Assembly (NCBI GenBank): GCA_902795715.1
Contig: CADBME010000012.1
Location: 1 to 10,912 of the forward strand
Reading direction: 5' to 3'
Length of the DNA stretch: 10,912 nt
DNA from: an uncultured Lachnospiraceae bacterium
Lineage (GTDB): Bacteria; Bacillota_A; Clostridia; Lachnospirales; Lachnospiraceae
A program made the position numbers and the translations under genes. Below are positions 1-7,588 of the stretch, in pieces (within the stretch, counting starts at the first letter, position 1; every line of letters starts with the position of its first letter). A model generated the notes under the pieces. It searched no databases. It was not told where the DNA came from and saw nothing but the letters and a program-made list of their open reading frames with translations.

Positions 1-1276
<1,276 letters not shown>

Positions 1277-1322
1277 TTATCAAATAATCTATTTCTATAA
1301 ATAATATAAAATGGCAATGTCT

Positions 1323-1358
1323 TATCCAAAAGCGGATATGTCATCCAAATTCCGGATG
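1323..1358 (-). repeat. Twin small hairpins between grpE and dnaK
   Basis: Two related inverted repeats stand side by side in the grpE-dnaK gap. On the plus strand they are TATCC-AAAAGC-GGATA (1323-1338) and CATCC-AAATTCC-GGATG (1342-1358). Read as mRNA, each has a 5-bp stem, and the two units share a GACAT...CCG...TTTGGAT pattern, so they look like a degenerate tandem duplication starting at the grpE stop codon. No T-run follows, so they are not a normal terminator. They could be an mRNA processing or stability element that adjusts DnaK relative to GrpE, but that role is inference. Confidence 0.45.
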
Positions 1359-1359
1359 T

Positions 1360-2169
1360 CTAATTCACAACCTTGACCATAGCATGCCGCAGGACATCTT
1401 CCTTGTACATATATCCTTTCTGGAACTCCTCGGCTACCAGATTCTCACCCATCTCCTCGTTGTCCTCATGCATAACTGCATTGTGGAAATTGGGATCAAA
1501 TTCCTTGCCCTTTGCATTCATGGGCTTAACCCCTGCTTCCTCGAGGGTGGTCATCAGCTGCTGATAGATCTTGATGATTCCCTGGGCGAAAGCATCTTCC
1601 TTCTCCTCCTCGGAGAGGCCTTCAATCCCTCGCTCGAAATTATCCACGACCGGAAGGAGCTTGGCCAGGATGTCTTTTGCTCCGGCATCATACATGTGAC
1701 TCTGCTCTCTTGCACTCCGGGTCCGGGCATTTTCAAATTCTGCCAGAAGCCGCTGATAGCGGTCGGCATATTCGTCAACCTTTTCCTTACATTTCTTTAA
1801 CTCTATCTCTAAAGCCCCCTGGGACTTTTTCTTTTTTTTCTTATTTTTCTTGTCCTTATCTCCTTTGTCAGATTTGGCGGATTCATCTTCTTCCCGGTCC
1901 TCCTGACCGGTCTCCTGTGAGGAATCTTCTGCTTCTTCCTCTTGCCGGGAAATCTCTTCCGGAGTATCTTCCTGGTCATTTTTGCTGAGATGATCTTTCT
2001 CATCCTCCGCGGCCTCAGCCCCCCGGCTCTCTTCTGTCCGGTCCGCCTCCAGGACTTCTTCTTCATTTCCGTCATGGATGGGAATCTTCACACCCTCTTC
2101 ATGATCATGGTTTTCTTTCATTGCTTCTTTCCCGATACTTTCGTCGAATGTTTTTTCTTTCATTTCCAC
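1360..2169 (-). CDS. grpE: GrpE nucleotide exchange factor with long acidic N-terminal tail
   Basis: GrpE is the cytosolic co-chaperone that releases ADP from DnaK. The C-terminal half (about residues 119-269) is a standard GrpE: a coiled-coil helix rich in E/K/R (ELKKCKEKVDEYADRYQRLL), then LLPVVDNFERG (171-181), FDPNFHNAV (224-232) and the family signature near GYMYKEDVLRHAMV (252-265). The first 100 or so residues are disordered, very rich in Glu/Asp and low in complexity, and end in a Lys tract (six Lys at 110-115). At 269 residues it is longer than a typical GrpE of about 190-220. The chosen start is GTG at 2169, because AAGGTGG stands 8 nt before it; the in-frame ATG at 2163 would be 14 nt away and is the alternative. 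It follows the hrcA stop by 15 nt and shares the CIRCE-controlled promoter. Confidence 0.96.
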   Translation of the reverse strand: MEMKEKTFDESIGKEAMKENHDHEEGVKIPIHDGNEEEVLEADRTEESRGAEAAEDEKDHLSKNDQEDTPEEISRQEEEAEDSSQETGQEDREEDESAKSDKGDKDKKNKKKKKKSQGALEIELKKCKEKVDEYADRYQRLLAEFENARTRSAREQSHMYDAGAKDILAKLLPVVDNFERGIEGLSEEEKEDAFAQGIIKIYQQLMTTLEEAGVKPMNAKGKEFDPNFHNAVMHEDNEEMGENLVAEEFQKGYMYKEDVLRHAMVKVVN

Positions 2170-2184
2170 TTAAGTACCACCTTT

Positions 2185-3255
2185 CTACGTGCTGTCCCGG
2201 CCGGGACCCGGCCGTTTATTAAAAATTTCATCAAGGTCACTGGTAAGATTACGCAGGGTCTTGACGACTTTTCGATAATCCATACGCTTAGGGCCTATGA
2301 TGCCCACCGTACCGGTACCTCCCTCCTCCAATTCGTAGGTAGCCGTTACGATACTGCAGCCCTTGAGGGACTGCTCTTCGTTTTCATTACCGATATAAAC
2401 CTGGATACCATGTTTTTCTTCCTGATTGACTGTGTCATCCACCAGCTTAACCAGGGCCTTCTTCTCTACCAGAGTGTCAAGCAGAGCGGAAGTCTGGCCC
2501 GGATTAATCAGCTCCGGGTACTTGAGAATGTTGGTGGCCCCGCTGGTATATATCTCCACGTCATCTGCCTCATGGATGGCATCCACGATTCCCTGGAAAA
2601 TACCTTCGAGAATGTTGGCGTGCATCCCGGCCTGAACCTTCATGGCGTGAACGAGTTCCAGATTGATATCGTTCAGGGTCAGCCCCTGCAGGAAGGAATT
2701 CAGAAGGATGTTCATCTTGAGAATCTCATCGTTGGCAAGGGGTTCTTCCACATTCATCAATACATTTTTAACCGTTTCGTTACCTACCACGATAACAACC
2801 AGAAGCCGGTCTGTATCCACCATGGACAACTGAATGAACTTGAGTTTGGATGCGCCGATTTGAGGGGTGGTAACCAATGTAGCGTAATTTGTATTGGCCG
2901 CCAGGGAATCCGCAACATTCTTGAGGACCAGCTCCATCCGGTCCATCTTCTGAAGCAGTTCCTGGTGTTCTCTCTCCCTCTCCTCGTCCCGCTCCTTCAA
3001 TTCATCCGTTTCTTCCATAAGAAGATTCACATAGTATCGGTAGCCCAGATCCGAAGGAATCCTGCCGGCTGAAGTATGAGGCTGGATAATATATCCCATC
3101 TCTTCAAGGTCCGCCATCTCATTCCGGATCGTGGCTGAGCTGAGCTTCAGGTCCGCAACCTTGGAAATAGTACGGCTGCCAACCGGATCCCCGGTCTCAA
3201 GATAGGTTGAAATGATAGCTTTCAATATCCTGGTTTTTCGCTCGTCTAACTCCAT
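2185..3255 (-). CDS. hrcA: Heat-inducible transcription repressor HrcA
   Basis: HrcA is the repressor of class I heat-shock genes. It binds CIRCE, and in Bacillus its activity depends on the GroE chaperonin. The protein of 356 residues is of normal family length. The first 75 residues form a winged-helix domain (MELDERKTRILKAIISTYLE, then GDPVGSRTISK and LSSATIRNEMADLEEMGYI), followed by the conserved HTSAGRIPSDLGYRYYV. The rest is the GAF-like and dimerisation region. ATG at 3255 has AGGAGG 6 nt upstream and gives the canonical N-terminus. A longer reading from TTG at 3291 would put the start inside the CIRCE operator and has no ribosome binding site. It is first in the hrcA-grpE-dnaK operon, with a perfect CIRCE between promoter and gene, so it is almost certainly autoregulated. 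Confidence 0.98.
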   Translation of the reverse strand: MELDERKTRILKAIISTYLETGDPVGSRTISKVADLKLSSATIRNEMADLEEMGYIIQPHTSAGRIPSDLGYRYYVNLLMEETDELKERDEEREREHQELLQKMDRMELVLKNVADSLAANTNYATLVTTPQIGASKLKFIQLSMVDTDRLLVVIVVGNETVKNVLMNVEEPLANDEILKMNILLNSFLQGLTLNDINLELVHAMKVQAGMHANILEGIFQGIVDAIHEADDVEIYTSGATNILKYPELINPGQTSALLDTLVEKKALVKLVDDTVNQEEKHGIQVYIGNENEEQSLKGCSIVTATYELEEGGTGTVGIIGPKRMDYRKVVKTLRNLTSDLDEIFNKRPGPGRDST

Positions 3256-3280
3256 TGGGCACCTCCTTCCGATCTTTTTA

Positions 3281-3307
3281 TTAGCACTCAAATCAACCGA
3301 GTGCTAA
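3281..3307 (-). promoter_or_regulatory. CIRCE operator (HrcA binding site)
   Basis: TTAGCACTC (3281-3289) and GAGTGCTAA (3299-3307) are perfect 9-bp inverted arms separated by 9 nt. This matches the canonical CIRCE consensus exactly. It lies between the predicted transcription start (about 3314) and the hrcA ribosome binding site (3262-3267), so HrcA bound here would block transcription of hrcA-grpE-dnaK. The element would also be present in the mRNA leader as a hairpin. Confidence 0.98.
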
Positions 3308-3314
3308 CATCTAC

Positions 3315-3331
3315 AGTGATAAAGTATCACT
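3315..3331. promoter_or_regulatory. Second perfect palindrome over the hrcA -10 box (possible operator)
   Basis: AGTGATA (3315-3321), a 3-nt spacer AAG, and TATCACT (3325-3331) form a perfect inverted repeat with 7-bp arms. The -10 hexamer (3321-3326 on the minus strand) lies wholly inside it. The symmetry and position resemble a binding site for a dimeric repressor other than HrcA. It does not match the tandem heptamers of the CtsR box. Because it lies upstream of the likely transcription start, it should act as DNA rather than as an RNA hairpin. The function is inferred from geometry only. Confidence 0.45.
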
Positions 3332-3349
3332 AACCTTTTCCCTTGTCAA
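3321..3349 (-). promoter_or_regulatory. Sigma-A promoter of the hrcA-grpE-dnaK operon
   Basis: On the minus strand, a consensus -35 TTGACA (3349-3344) is followed by a 17-bp spacer and TACTTT (3326-3321) as the -10. The predicted start is about 3314, just before CIRCE (3281-3307). This is the usual layout of an HrcA-repressed class I heat-shock promoter. It lies downstream of the hemW stop codon, so the heat-shock operon can be transcribed independently of lepA-hemW. Confidence 0.88.
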
Positions 3350-3378
3350 GAGATAGTTTGAAAAAAAATTCATCATTT

Positions 3379-3403
3379 TTACAGTATAATACTTACAGTA
3401 TAA
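3379..3403. repeat. 11-bp direct repeat at the hemW stop
   Basis: TTACAGTATAA occurs exactly at 3379-3389 and again at 3393-3403, 14 bp apart. The second copy includes the hemW TAA codon and the last codons of hemW, so the first copy looks like a small duplication of the gene end. The surroundings are AT-rich and contain a run of T on the coding strand, but no stable terminator hairpin. Some read-through from hemW into hrcA is therefore possible. Confidence 0.6.
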
Positions 3404-4547
3404 AGTCAGCGAAAATGTAGTCACTGACATCGATCCCTTTTTCAGTCAGCCTCAAAAAACCCTTTTTCCTCTCCATCAGGCCCATCTTACAGTATTTATC
3501 AATGACCTCCCCGTAAGTTTCATCCATGCTTTCGGAAAAAGTTTCGTCAAATTCCCGAATCGATATCCCGCTCATTTTCCGAAGGCCCAGGAACATGAAT
3601 TCCTCCACGCAGTCTTTTTCCCGGAGAATCTCATATTCCGGACGTTGATCAAAGGGGGTAAAAGGCCTCTTCATATAGTTTTCAAGGTTCCTCACATTGG
3701 CGAAGCGGGAGGGAAACTCCCTCTTTCCTTCCTTCCATAAAGAAGAGGCACCCAGGCCCAGACCCAGATAGGGAACCCCGCTCCAGTAACCCAGATTGTG
3801 GATACACTCTTTGCCGGGAAGGGCATAGTTGGAGATCTCATAGCGATGGTATCCGGCTTCCAGCAAGATAGCCCGGGTCTTGTGATACATGATCCTGTCC
3901 TTTTCCTCATCGGGCAGATCAGCCCGAATGAGGGGATCCTTACAGAAGGGCGTACCTTCTTCAAGAATCAGGCTGTAGGAGGAAATATGATCAGGCTTTA
4001 ATGACAGGACTTTTCCTATACCTTCCGCATAGCCTTCCACGGTCTGGCCGGGCAGACCGCTCATGAGATCGATATTGATATTGGTAAAACCAGCCTCCCG
4101 GGCAAGGGTATAATTATCCTGAAAATCTTTCCATGAATGAATCCGGCCCAGTCTGGCAAGGAGTTTGTCGTCCGGGGACTGGAGGCCTATACTCAGCCGG
4201 TTGATCCCACTTTTCCTGTATTCAACCAGCTTTTCCCGGGTCAGGGTTCCCGGGTTTGCCTCTATGGAGATTTCCGTATTTTCGTCGATTCCGAAATGGT
4301 CCCCAAGGACCCGGAGGAGTCTCTCTATGCACTCCAGGGGGAGAATAGAGGGAGTCCCACCACCGATAAAGATGCTCCTTACCGGAATAGCGGAGCCACA
4401 GAAGGCGGCCGTCTCCCTTATTTCCCTGTACAGAGCATCCATATAACAAAAAAGAACGGCTTCCTCTCTCATGGGAAAAGAAAGGAAGTCGCAGTAATTA
4501 CATTTCTTTAAACAAAAGGGAATATGAATGTACAATTCCAATGGCAT
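3393..4547 (-). CDS. hemW: HemW, radical SAM haem chaperone (HemN-like)
   Basis: This 384-residue radical SAM protein has the iron-sulphur motif C12-LKK-C16-NY-C19 just after YIHIPFC, then GGGTP at 62-66 and IEANPGT near 96-102, typical of the HemN/HemW family. The HNxxYW motif (H250-N-L-G-Y-W255), associated with haem binding in HemW, and the gene context support HemW rather than the oxygen-independent coproporphyrinogen III oxidase HemN. HemW is thought to carry haem and deliver it to target enzymes, and its clostridial role is uncertain. ATG at 4547 has GAGGA 6 nt upstream; an in-frame TTG at 4553 touches that site and is unlikely to be used. It begins 11 nt after the preceding gene stops, so it is very probably co-transcribed with it and with lepA. 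Such genes are often annotated hemN by older pipelines. Confidence 0.95.
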   Translation of the reverse strand: MPLELYIHIPFCLKKCNYCDFLSFPMREEAVLFCYMDALYREIRETAAFCGSAIPVRSIFIGGGTPSILPLECIERLLRVLGDHFGIDENTEISIEANPGTLTREKLVEYRKSGINRLSIGLQSPDDKLLARLGRIHSWKDFQDNYTLAREAGFTNINIDLMSGLPGQTVEGYAEGIGKVLSLKPDHISSYSLILEEGTPFCKDPLIRADLPDEEKDRIMYHKTRAILLEAGYHRYEISNYALPGKECIHNLGYWSGVPYLGLGLGASSLWKEGKREFPSRFANVRNLENYMKRPFTPFDQRPEYEILREKDCVEEFMFLGLRKMSGISIREFDETFSESMDETYGEVIDKYCKMGLMERKKGFLRLTEKGIDVSDYIFADFIL

Positions 4548-4558
4548 AATCAATCCTC

Positions 4559-5083
4559 TTATTCAGGCCGGTACTTGTCTGTAAATGTCATACCGGGAAA
4601 GGCGGTCCTGGTCTTGTGTTCATCTCCGGTCTTCCCGGCCCGCAAATCTTTTACCGTAAGGATTTCCCTGTAGGCATAGCCCTGGTTGTAACCCGGCATA
4701 TGATCCACCTCAAAACAATCGAGAATATCGAGGGAGGCCAGTTTCTCCCGGCTTTCATCCGAATCGTCAAGGGGAAAGTCCTTCCTGTACTCTTCCTTTA
4801 AATAATCAGGAAAATGATGCCTGTAAAAGGCAAGAAGGAACCTCTTGGTACGCGGATCTGTCAGTTCTGCATGTCTCCGGTCGTCATTAATATAGAAATA
4901 ATAGAGGGTTCCGTAAGGTACATACCTTTCTTCCGCTGTCAACTCGGTAAATTCCGGTGCCTCGGGCAGGTCCAGGGGCAGGCTTCTGAAATGGACATCA
5001 CCCCGCCACTTTTCCCGGGCCCCTTTCATTTTATCCGGGTTCAATTCAAAATAAAGGTTTTTCATCAAGGTAAACTGAAGCAT
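4559..5083 (-). CDS. Unrecognised 174-residue cytosolic protein between lepA and hemW
   Basis: I do not recognise a family. The frame starts at ATG 5083 with a strong GGGGAGG ribosome binding site about 6 nt upstream, 21 nt after the lepA stop, and ends 11 nt before hemW. It is therefore a real member of that operon. The protein is hydrophilic, with no signal peptide, membrane segment or metal-binding Cys cluster (a single Cys at 123). It is rich in aromatic and charged residues: VPYGTLYYFYINDDRRH (55-71), FLLAFYRHHFPDYLKEEYRKDFPLD (82-106, two motifs joined by short loops) and MPGYNQGYAYRE (129-140). Such Tyr-rich blocks suggest a compact folded domain. In Bacillus, lepA is followed directly by hemW, so this gene is an addition. 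A translation-related or haem-related role would be guesswork from context. Confidence 0.85.
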   Translation of the reverse strand: MLQFTLMKNLYFELNPDKMKGAREKWRGDVHFRSLPLDLPEAPEFTELTAEERYVPYGTLYYFYINDDRRHAELTDPRTKRFLLAFYRHHFPDYLKEEYRKDFPLDDSDESREKLASLDILDCFEVDHMPGYNQGYAYREILTVKDLRAGKTGDEHKTRTAFPGMTFTDKYRPE

Positions 5084-5104
5084 GTCTTTCCTCCCCTTTA
5101 TTTA

Positions 5105-6919
5105 CTAATCATCGTTGAGTTTGAGCACACTCATAAAAGCCTTCTGGGGTACTTCTACGCTGCCGACCTGGCGCATCCTCTTCTTTCCTTCTTTCTGTTT
5201 CTCAAGAAGCTTTTTCTTACGCGTGATATCCCCACCGTAACACTTGGCCAGCACGTCTTTTCGTACAGCCTTCACAGTCTCCCGGGCAATAATCTTGCTT
5301 CCGATCGCCGCCTGAATGGGGATTTCAAAAAGATGTCTGGGAATCTCTTCCTTGAGGGTCTCACAGATCTTCCTTCCACGCTCGTAGGCCGTGGATGCAT
5401 GAACGATAAAGGAGAGGGCGTCAACAGACTCTCTATTAATAAGGATATCCAGTTTGACAAGGTCAGACCGCTGATATCCCTTAAGGTCATAGTCAAAAGA
5501 GGCATAACCCCGGGACCTGGATTTGAGGGCATCAAAGAAATCATAGATGATCTCATTGAGGGGCAGCTCATATTTGAGCAGGGCTCTGGTCTCCTCCATA
5601 TATTCCATGGAAATATAGACCCCTCTCCGTTCCTGGCACAAGGTCATTATAGGACCCACATAGTCCTTGGTCACCATAATCTCCGCGGATACAATCGGTT
5701 CTTCCATGTATTCGATGGTTGACGGATCCGGAAGGTTGGTCGGATTGGTCAGATCAAAGACAGTTCCGTCAGTCTGGTGGACCTTATAGATAACGCTGGG
5801 CGCTGTGGTGACCAGATCCAGATCATACTCTCTCTCCAGTCTTTCCTGGATGACCTCCAGATGAAGAAGGCCCAGAAAACCACAGCGGAAACCGAATCCC
5901 AGAGCCACGGAAGTCTCCGGTTCATATTGAAGGGCTGCATCATTTAACTGCAGCTTCTCCAGGGCATCCCGAAGGTCCGGATACTTGGCTCCATCCGCAG
6001 GATAGATTCCTGTATAGACCATGGGGAGAACTTTCTTATATCCGGGAAGGGGCCGATCGCAGGGATTGTCCGCATCGGTCACTGTGTCACCTACCCGGGT
6101 GTCTTTCACATTTTTCAGGCTGGCTGTGATGTAACCTACCATGCCTGCGGACAACTCGTCACAGGGAATAAACTGACCGGCACCGAAAGTTCCCACTTCC
6201 ACCACCTCGGCTTTGGCACCTGTGGCCATCATGAGCATATTGGTTCCTTTGCTGACCCGTCCTTCCATAATCCGGGCAAAGACAATCACTCCCTTGTAGG
6301 AGTCGTAAAGGCTGTCAAAAATCAAAGCCTGAAGAGGATTGTCGGGACTCCCTCCCGGGGCGGGGATTTTTTCTACAATCTGTTCCAGCACTTCTTCAAT
6401 ATTAATACCATTCTTAGCGGAAATCCTCGGGGCGTCCTCCGCCTCGATTCCGATCACATCCTCGATCTCTGCCGCAACCCGGTCAGGTTCCGCGCTGGGC
6501 AGGTCAATCTTATTGATGACCGGCATGATCTCCAGATCATGGTCAAGGGCCAGATAGACATTAGCAAGGGTCTGGGCCTCGATACCCTGGGCGGCATCCA
6601 CGACCAGAATGGCTCCCTCGCATGCTGCAAGGCTCCGGCTGACCTCGTAATTAAAATCGACATGTCCCGGCGTGTCAATCAGATTAAAGGTATATTCCTC
6701 TCCGTCCCTGGCCTTGTAGATGATGCGGACAGCCTGAGATTTAATGGTAATGCCACGCTCCCGCTCCAAATCCATGTTATCGAGAACCTGGTCCTGCATC
6801 TCCCGTTCCGTAAGCAGACCGGTCATCTGGATAATCCGGTCGGCCAGAGTAGATTTTCCATGGTCAATGTGTGCTATAATACAAAAATTTCTAATTCGGG
6901 TCTGATCGATCTGTGACAA
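5105..6919 (-). CDS. lepA: Elongation factor 4 (LepA), ribosomal back-translocase GTPase
   Basis: LepA/EF4 is a translational GTPase that binds ribosomes and has been linked to back-translocation and to 30S assembly. The 604 residues match the usual 600-605. GTPase motifs, numbered from the chosen start, are G1 AHIDHGKST (16-24), G2 RGITI (55-59), G3 DTPGH (82-86), G4 NKID (136-139) and G5 SAK (167-169). The LepA-specific C-terminal domain ends with the basic [17 protein letters not shown]. The start is TTG at 6919, giving [20 protein letters not shown], with GGAGGA 7 nt upstream. An ATG at 6934 overlaps that ribosome binding site, lacks its own, and would add five non-conserved residues. The gene opens the lepA-orf174-hemW cluster, and the rpsT terminator ends only about 26 nt before its ribosome binding site. 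Confidence 0.97.
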   Translation of the reverse strand: MSQIDQTRIRNFCIIAHIDHGKSTLADRIIQMTGLLTEREMQDQVLDNMDLERERGITIKSQAVRIIYKARDGEEYTFNLIDTPGHVDFNYEVSRSLAACEGAILVVDAAQGIEAQTLANVYLALDHDLEIMPVINKIDLPSAEPDRVAAEIEDVIGIEAEDAPRISAKNGINIEEVLEQIVEKIPAPGGSPDNPLQALIFDSLYDSYKGVIVFARIMEGRVSKGTNMLMMATGAKAEVVEVGTFGAGQFIPCDELSAGMVGYITASLKNVKDTRVGDTVTDADNPCDRPLPGYKKVLPMVYTGIYPADGAKYPDLRDALEKLQLNDAALQYEPETSVALGFGFRCGFLGLLHLEVIQERLEREYDLDLVTTAPSVIYKVHQTDGTVFDLTNPTNLPDPSTIEYMEEPIVSAEIMVTKDYVGPIMTLCQERRGVYISMEYMEETRALLKYELPLNEIIYDFFDALKSRSRGYASFDYDLKGYQRSDLVKLDILINRESVDALSFIVHASTAYERGRKICETLKEEIPRHLFEIPIQAAIGSKIIARETVKAVRKDVLAKCYGGDITRKKKLLEKQKEGKKRMRQVGSVEVPQKAFMSVLKLNDD

Positions 6920-6958
6920 AATACATTCCTCCATTTGCAGGCTGAGAAATCATTTTTC

Positions 6959-6995
6959 AAAAACACCCCGAAAAGCAGCCGCTCTTTTCGGGGTG
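6959..6995 (-). terminator. Intrinsic terminator downstream of rpsT
   Basis: A perfect 12-bp stem, CACCCCGAAAAG (6964-6975) paired with CTTTTCGGGGTG (6984-6995), has an 8-nt loop and is followed on the minus strand by TTTTTG (6963-6958). It starts 23 nt after the rpsT stop codon. This is a strong rho-independent terminator for rpsT. On the plus strand no T-run follows, so it is not bidirectional. Confidence 0.93.
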
Positions 6996-7018
6996 ATCGT
7001 CAATTCATATGAAGCTGA

Positions 7019-7282
7019 TTATGCAACCTTGTTGACAGCCTTGGTCAGGCGGGCAATCTTTCTGGAAGCTGTGTTTTTGTGGTAAACACCCTTGCTTGCA
7101 GCCTTGCTGATCTCGGAAATCGCATTCTGAAGCGCAGCCTGTGCAGCAGCCTTATCTCCACCGGCGATAGCTGCTTCAACCTTCTTGATGGAAGTCTTAA
7201 CACGGGAACGGATCATTTTGTTGCGTAAAGTTCTCTTTTCGATCGTGCGGATTCTTTTCTTTGCAGATTTAATATTAGCCAA
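7019..7282 (-). CDS. rpsT: 30S ribosomal protein S20
   Basis: S20 is a small, basic, helical primary binder of 16S rRNA in the 30S subunit. The 87-residue product begins [17 protein letters not shown], the classic S20 N-terminus, and contains [19 protein letters not shown] near the end, also typical. The start is TTG at 7282, with GGAGG 8 nt upstream. An earlier in-frame TTG at 7297 overlaps that ribosome binding site and would add non-conserved residues. E. coli rpsT also starts with TTG, and there the weak start is part of feedback control by S20. A similar mechanism here is inference. The gene has its own promoter (7396-7424), a leader of about 100 nt and a terminator (6959-6995), so it can be a single-gene transcript. 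Confidence 0.97.
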   Translation of the reverse strand: MANIKSAKKRIRTIEKRTLRNKMIRSRVKTSIKKVEAAIAGGDKAAAQAALQNAISEISKAASKGVYHKNTASRKIARLTKAVNKVA

Positions 7283-7389
7283 TCTGTACACCTCCAAATA
7301 GTACTTATGGAATTCTGATAATCTAAGTAAAAATAATAATCACGATCTTTTCATTATTTCGGAGACACGTACAATCTAATGAAAACATC
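7283..7389 (-). promoter_or_regulatory. rpsT 5' leader with possible ribosome-site pairing
   Basis: From the predicted transcription start (about 7389) to the TTG codon there are about 107 nt, mostly AT-rich. Two blocks could pair with the ribosome binding site region: CTCC (minus strand, 7364-7361) with GGAG (7295-7292), and GTAC (7372-7369) with GTAC (7289-7286), separated by a small internal loop. Such pairing would hide the ribosome binding site. The helices are only 4 bp each, so this is suggestive only. It does not match any named ribosomal leader that I recognise. Confidence 0.3.
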
Positions 7390-7395
7390 TCCTCT

Positions 7396-7424
7396 ATTTT
7401 AGGGGTGAGATTCTTTTTTGTCAA
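7396..7424 (-). promoter_or_regulatory. Sigma-A promoter of rpsT
   Basis: On the minus strand there is a perfect -35 TTGACA (7424-7419), a 17-bp spacer, and TAAAAT (7401-7396), one base from the -10 consensus. The predicted start is about 7389. This is among the best promoter matches in the window and fits the high expression expected for a ribosomal protein gene. Confidence 0.88.
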
Positions 7425-7481
7425 TAGAAAAATTACTTCAATGGCGAAAAATCGAAAGATTCTTATTCTCTTTATTTCCCT

Positions 7482-7553
7482 TTATGGATTCAGGCGCACT
7501 CTTCCTGCATCTGTTACAACTGCAATTTTCCCGCTCAGATCAATTACATACAT
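7482..7553 (-). pseudogene. 23-codon frame resembling the start of a short-chain dehydrogenase (gene remnant or tiny peptide)
   Basis: Directly after holA (35 nt from its stop) an ATG at 7553 has an ideal AGGAGG ribosome binding site 6 nt upstream. The frame gives a 23-residue peptide containing IDLSGKIAVVTDAGR and then stops at TAA. This closely resembles the first beta strand and start of the glycine-rich NAD(P)-binding loop of SDR enzymes (typically DLSGKVAIVTGAGRGIG), with Asp where the first loop Gly is expected and the similarity ending after AGR. I read the sequence onward in the neighbouring frame and saw no continuation of the SDR fold; the rpsT promoter begins about 58 nt later. The likeliest reading is the stub of a deleted fabG-like gene once co-transcribed with holA. 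A translated small peptide is the alternative, since the start signals are intact. Confidence 0.45.
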
Positions 7554-7588
7554 ATGGAACCTCCTTGTACTGATTCAGTCCTCTCATC

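Noticed and set aside
1942..3072. Plus-strand open frame of 376 codons opposite grpE and hrcA
   Set aside because: It spans two well-identified genes and their junction, and its product resembles no family I know. It is an antisense shadow.
3256..3291. hrcA start at TTG 3291
   Set aside because: It would place the first codons inside CIRCE, has no ribosome site, and adds 12 residues before the conserved MELDERK start.
4814..5722. Plus-strand open frame of 302 codons across lepA and the unknown gene
   Set aside because: It crosses an operon junction, lacks start signals and is opposite conserved LepA coding sequence.
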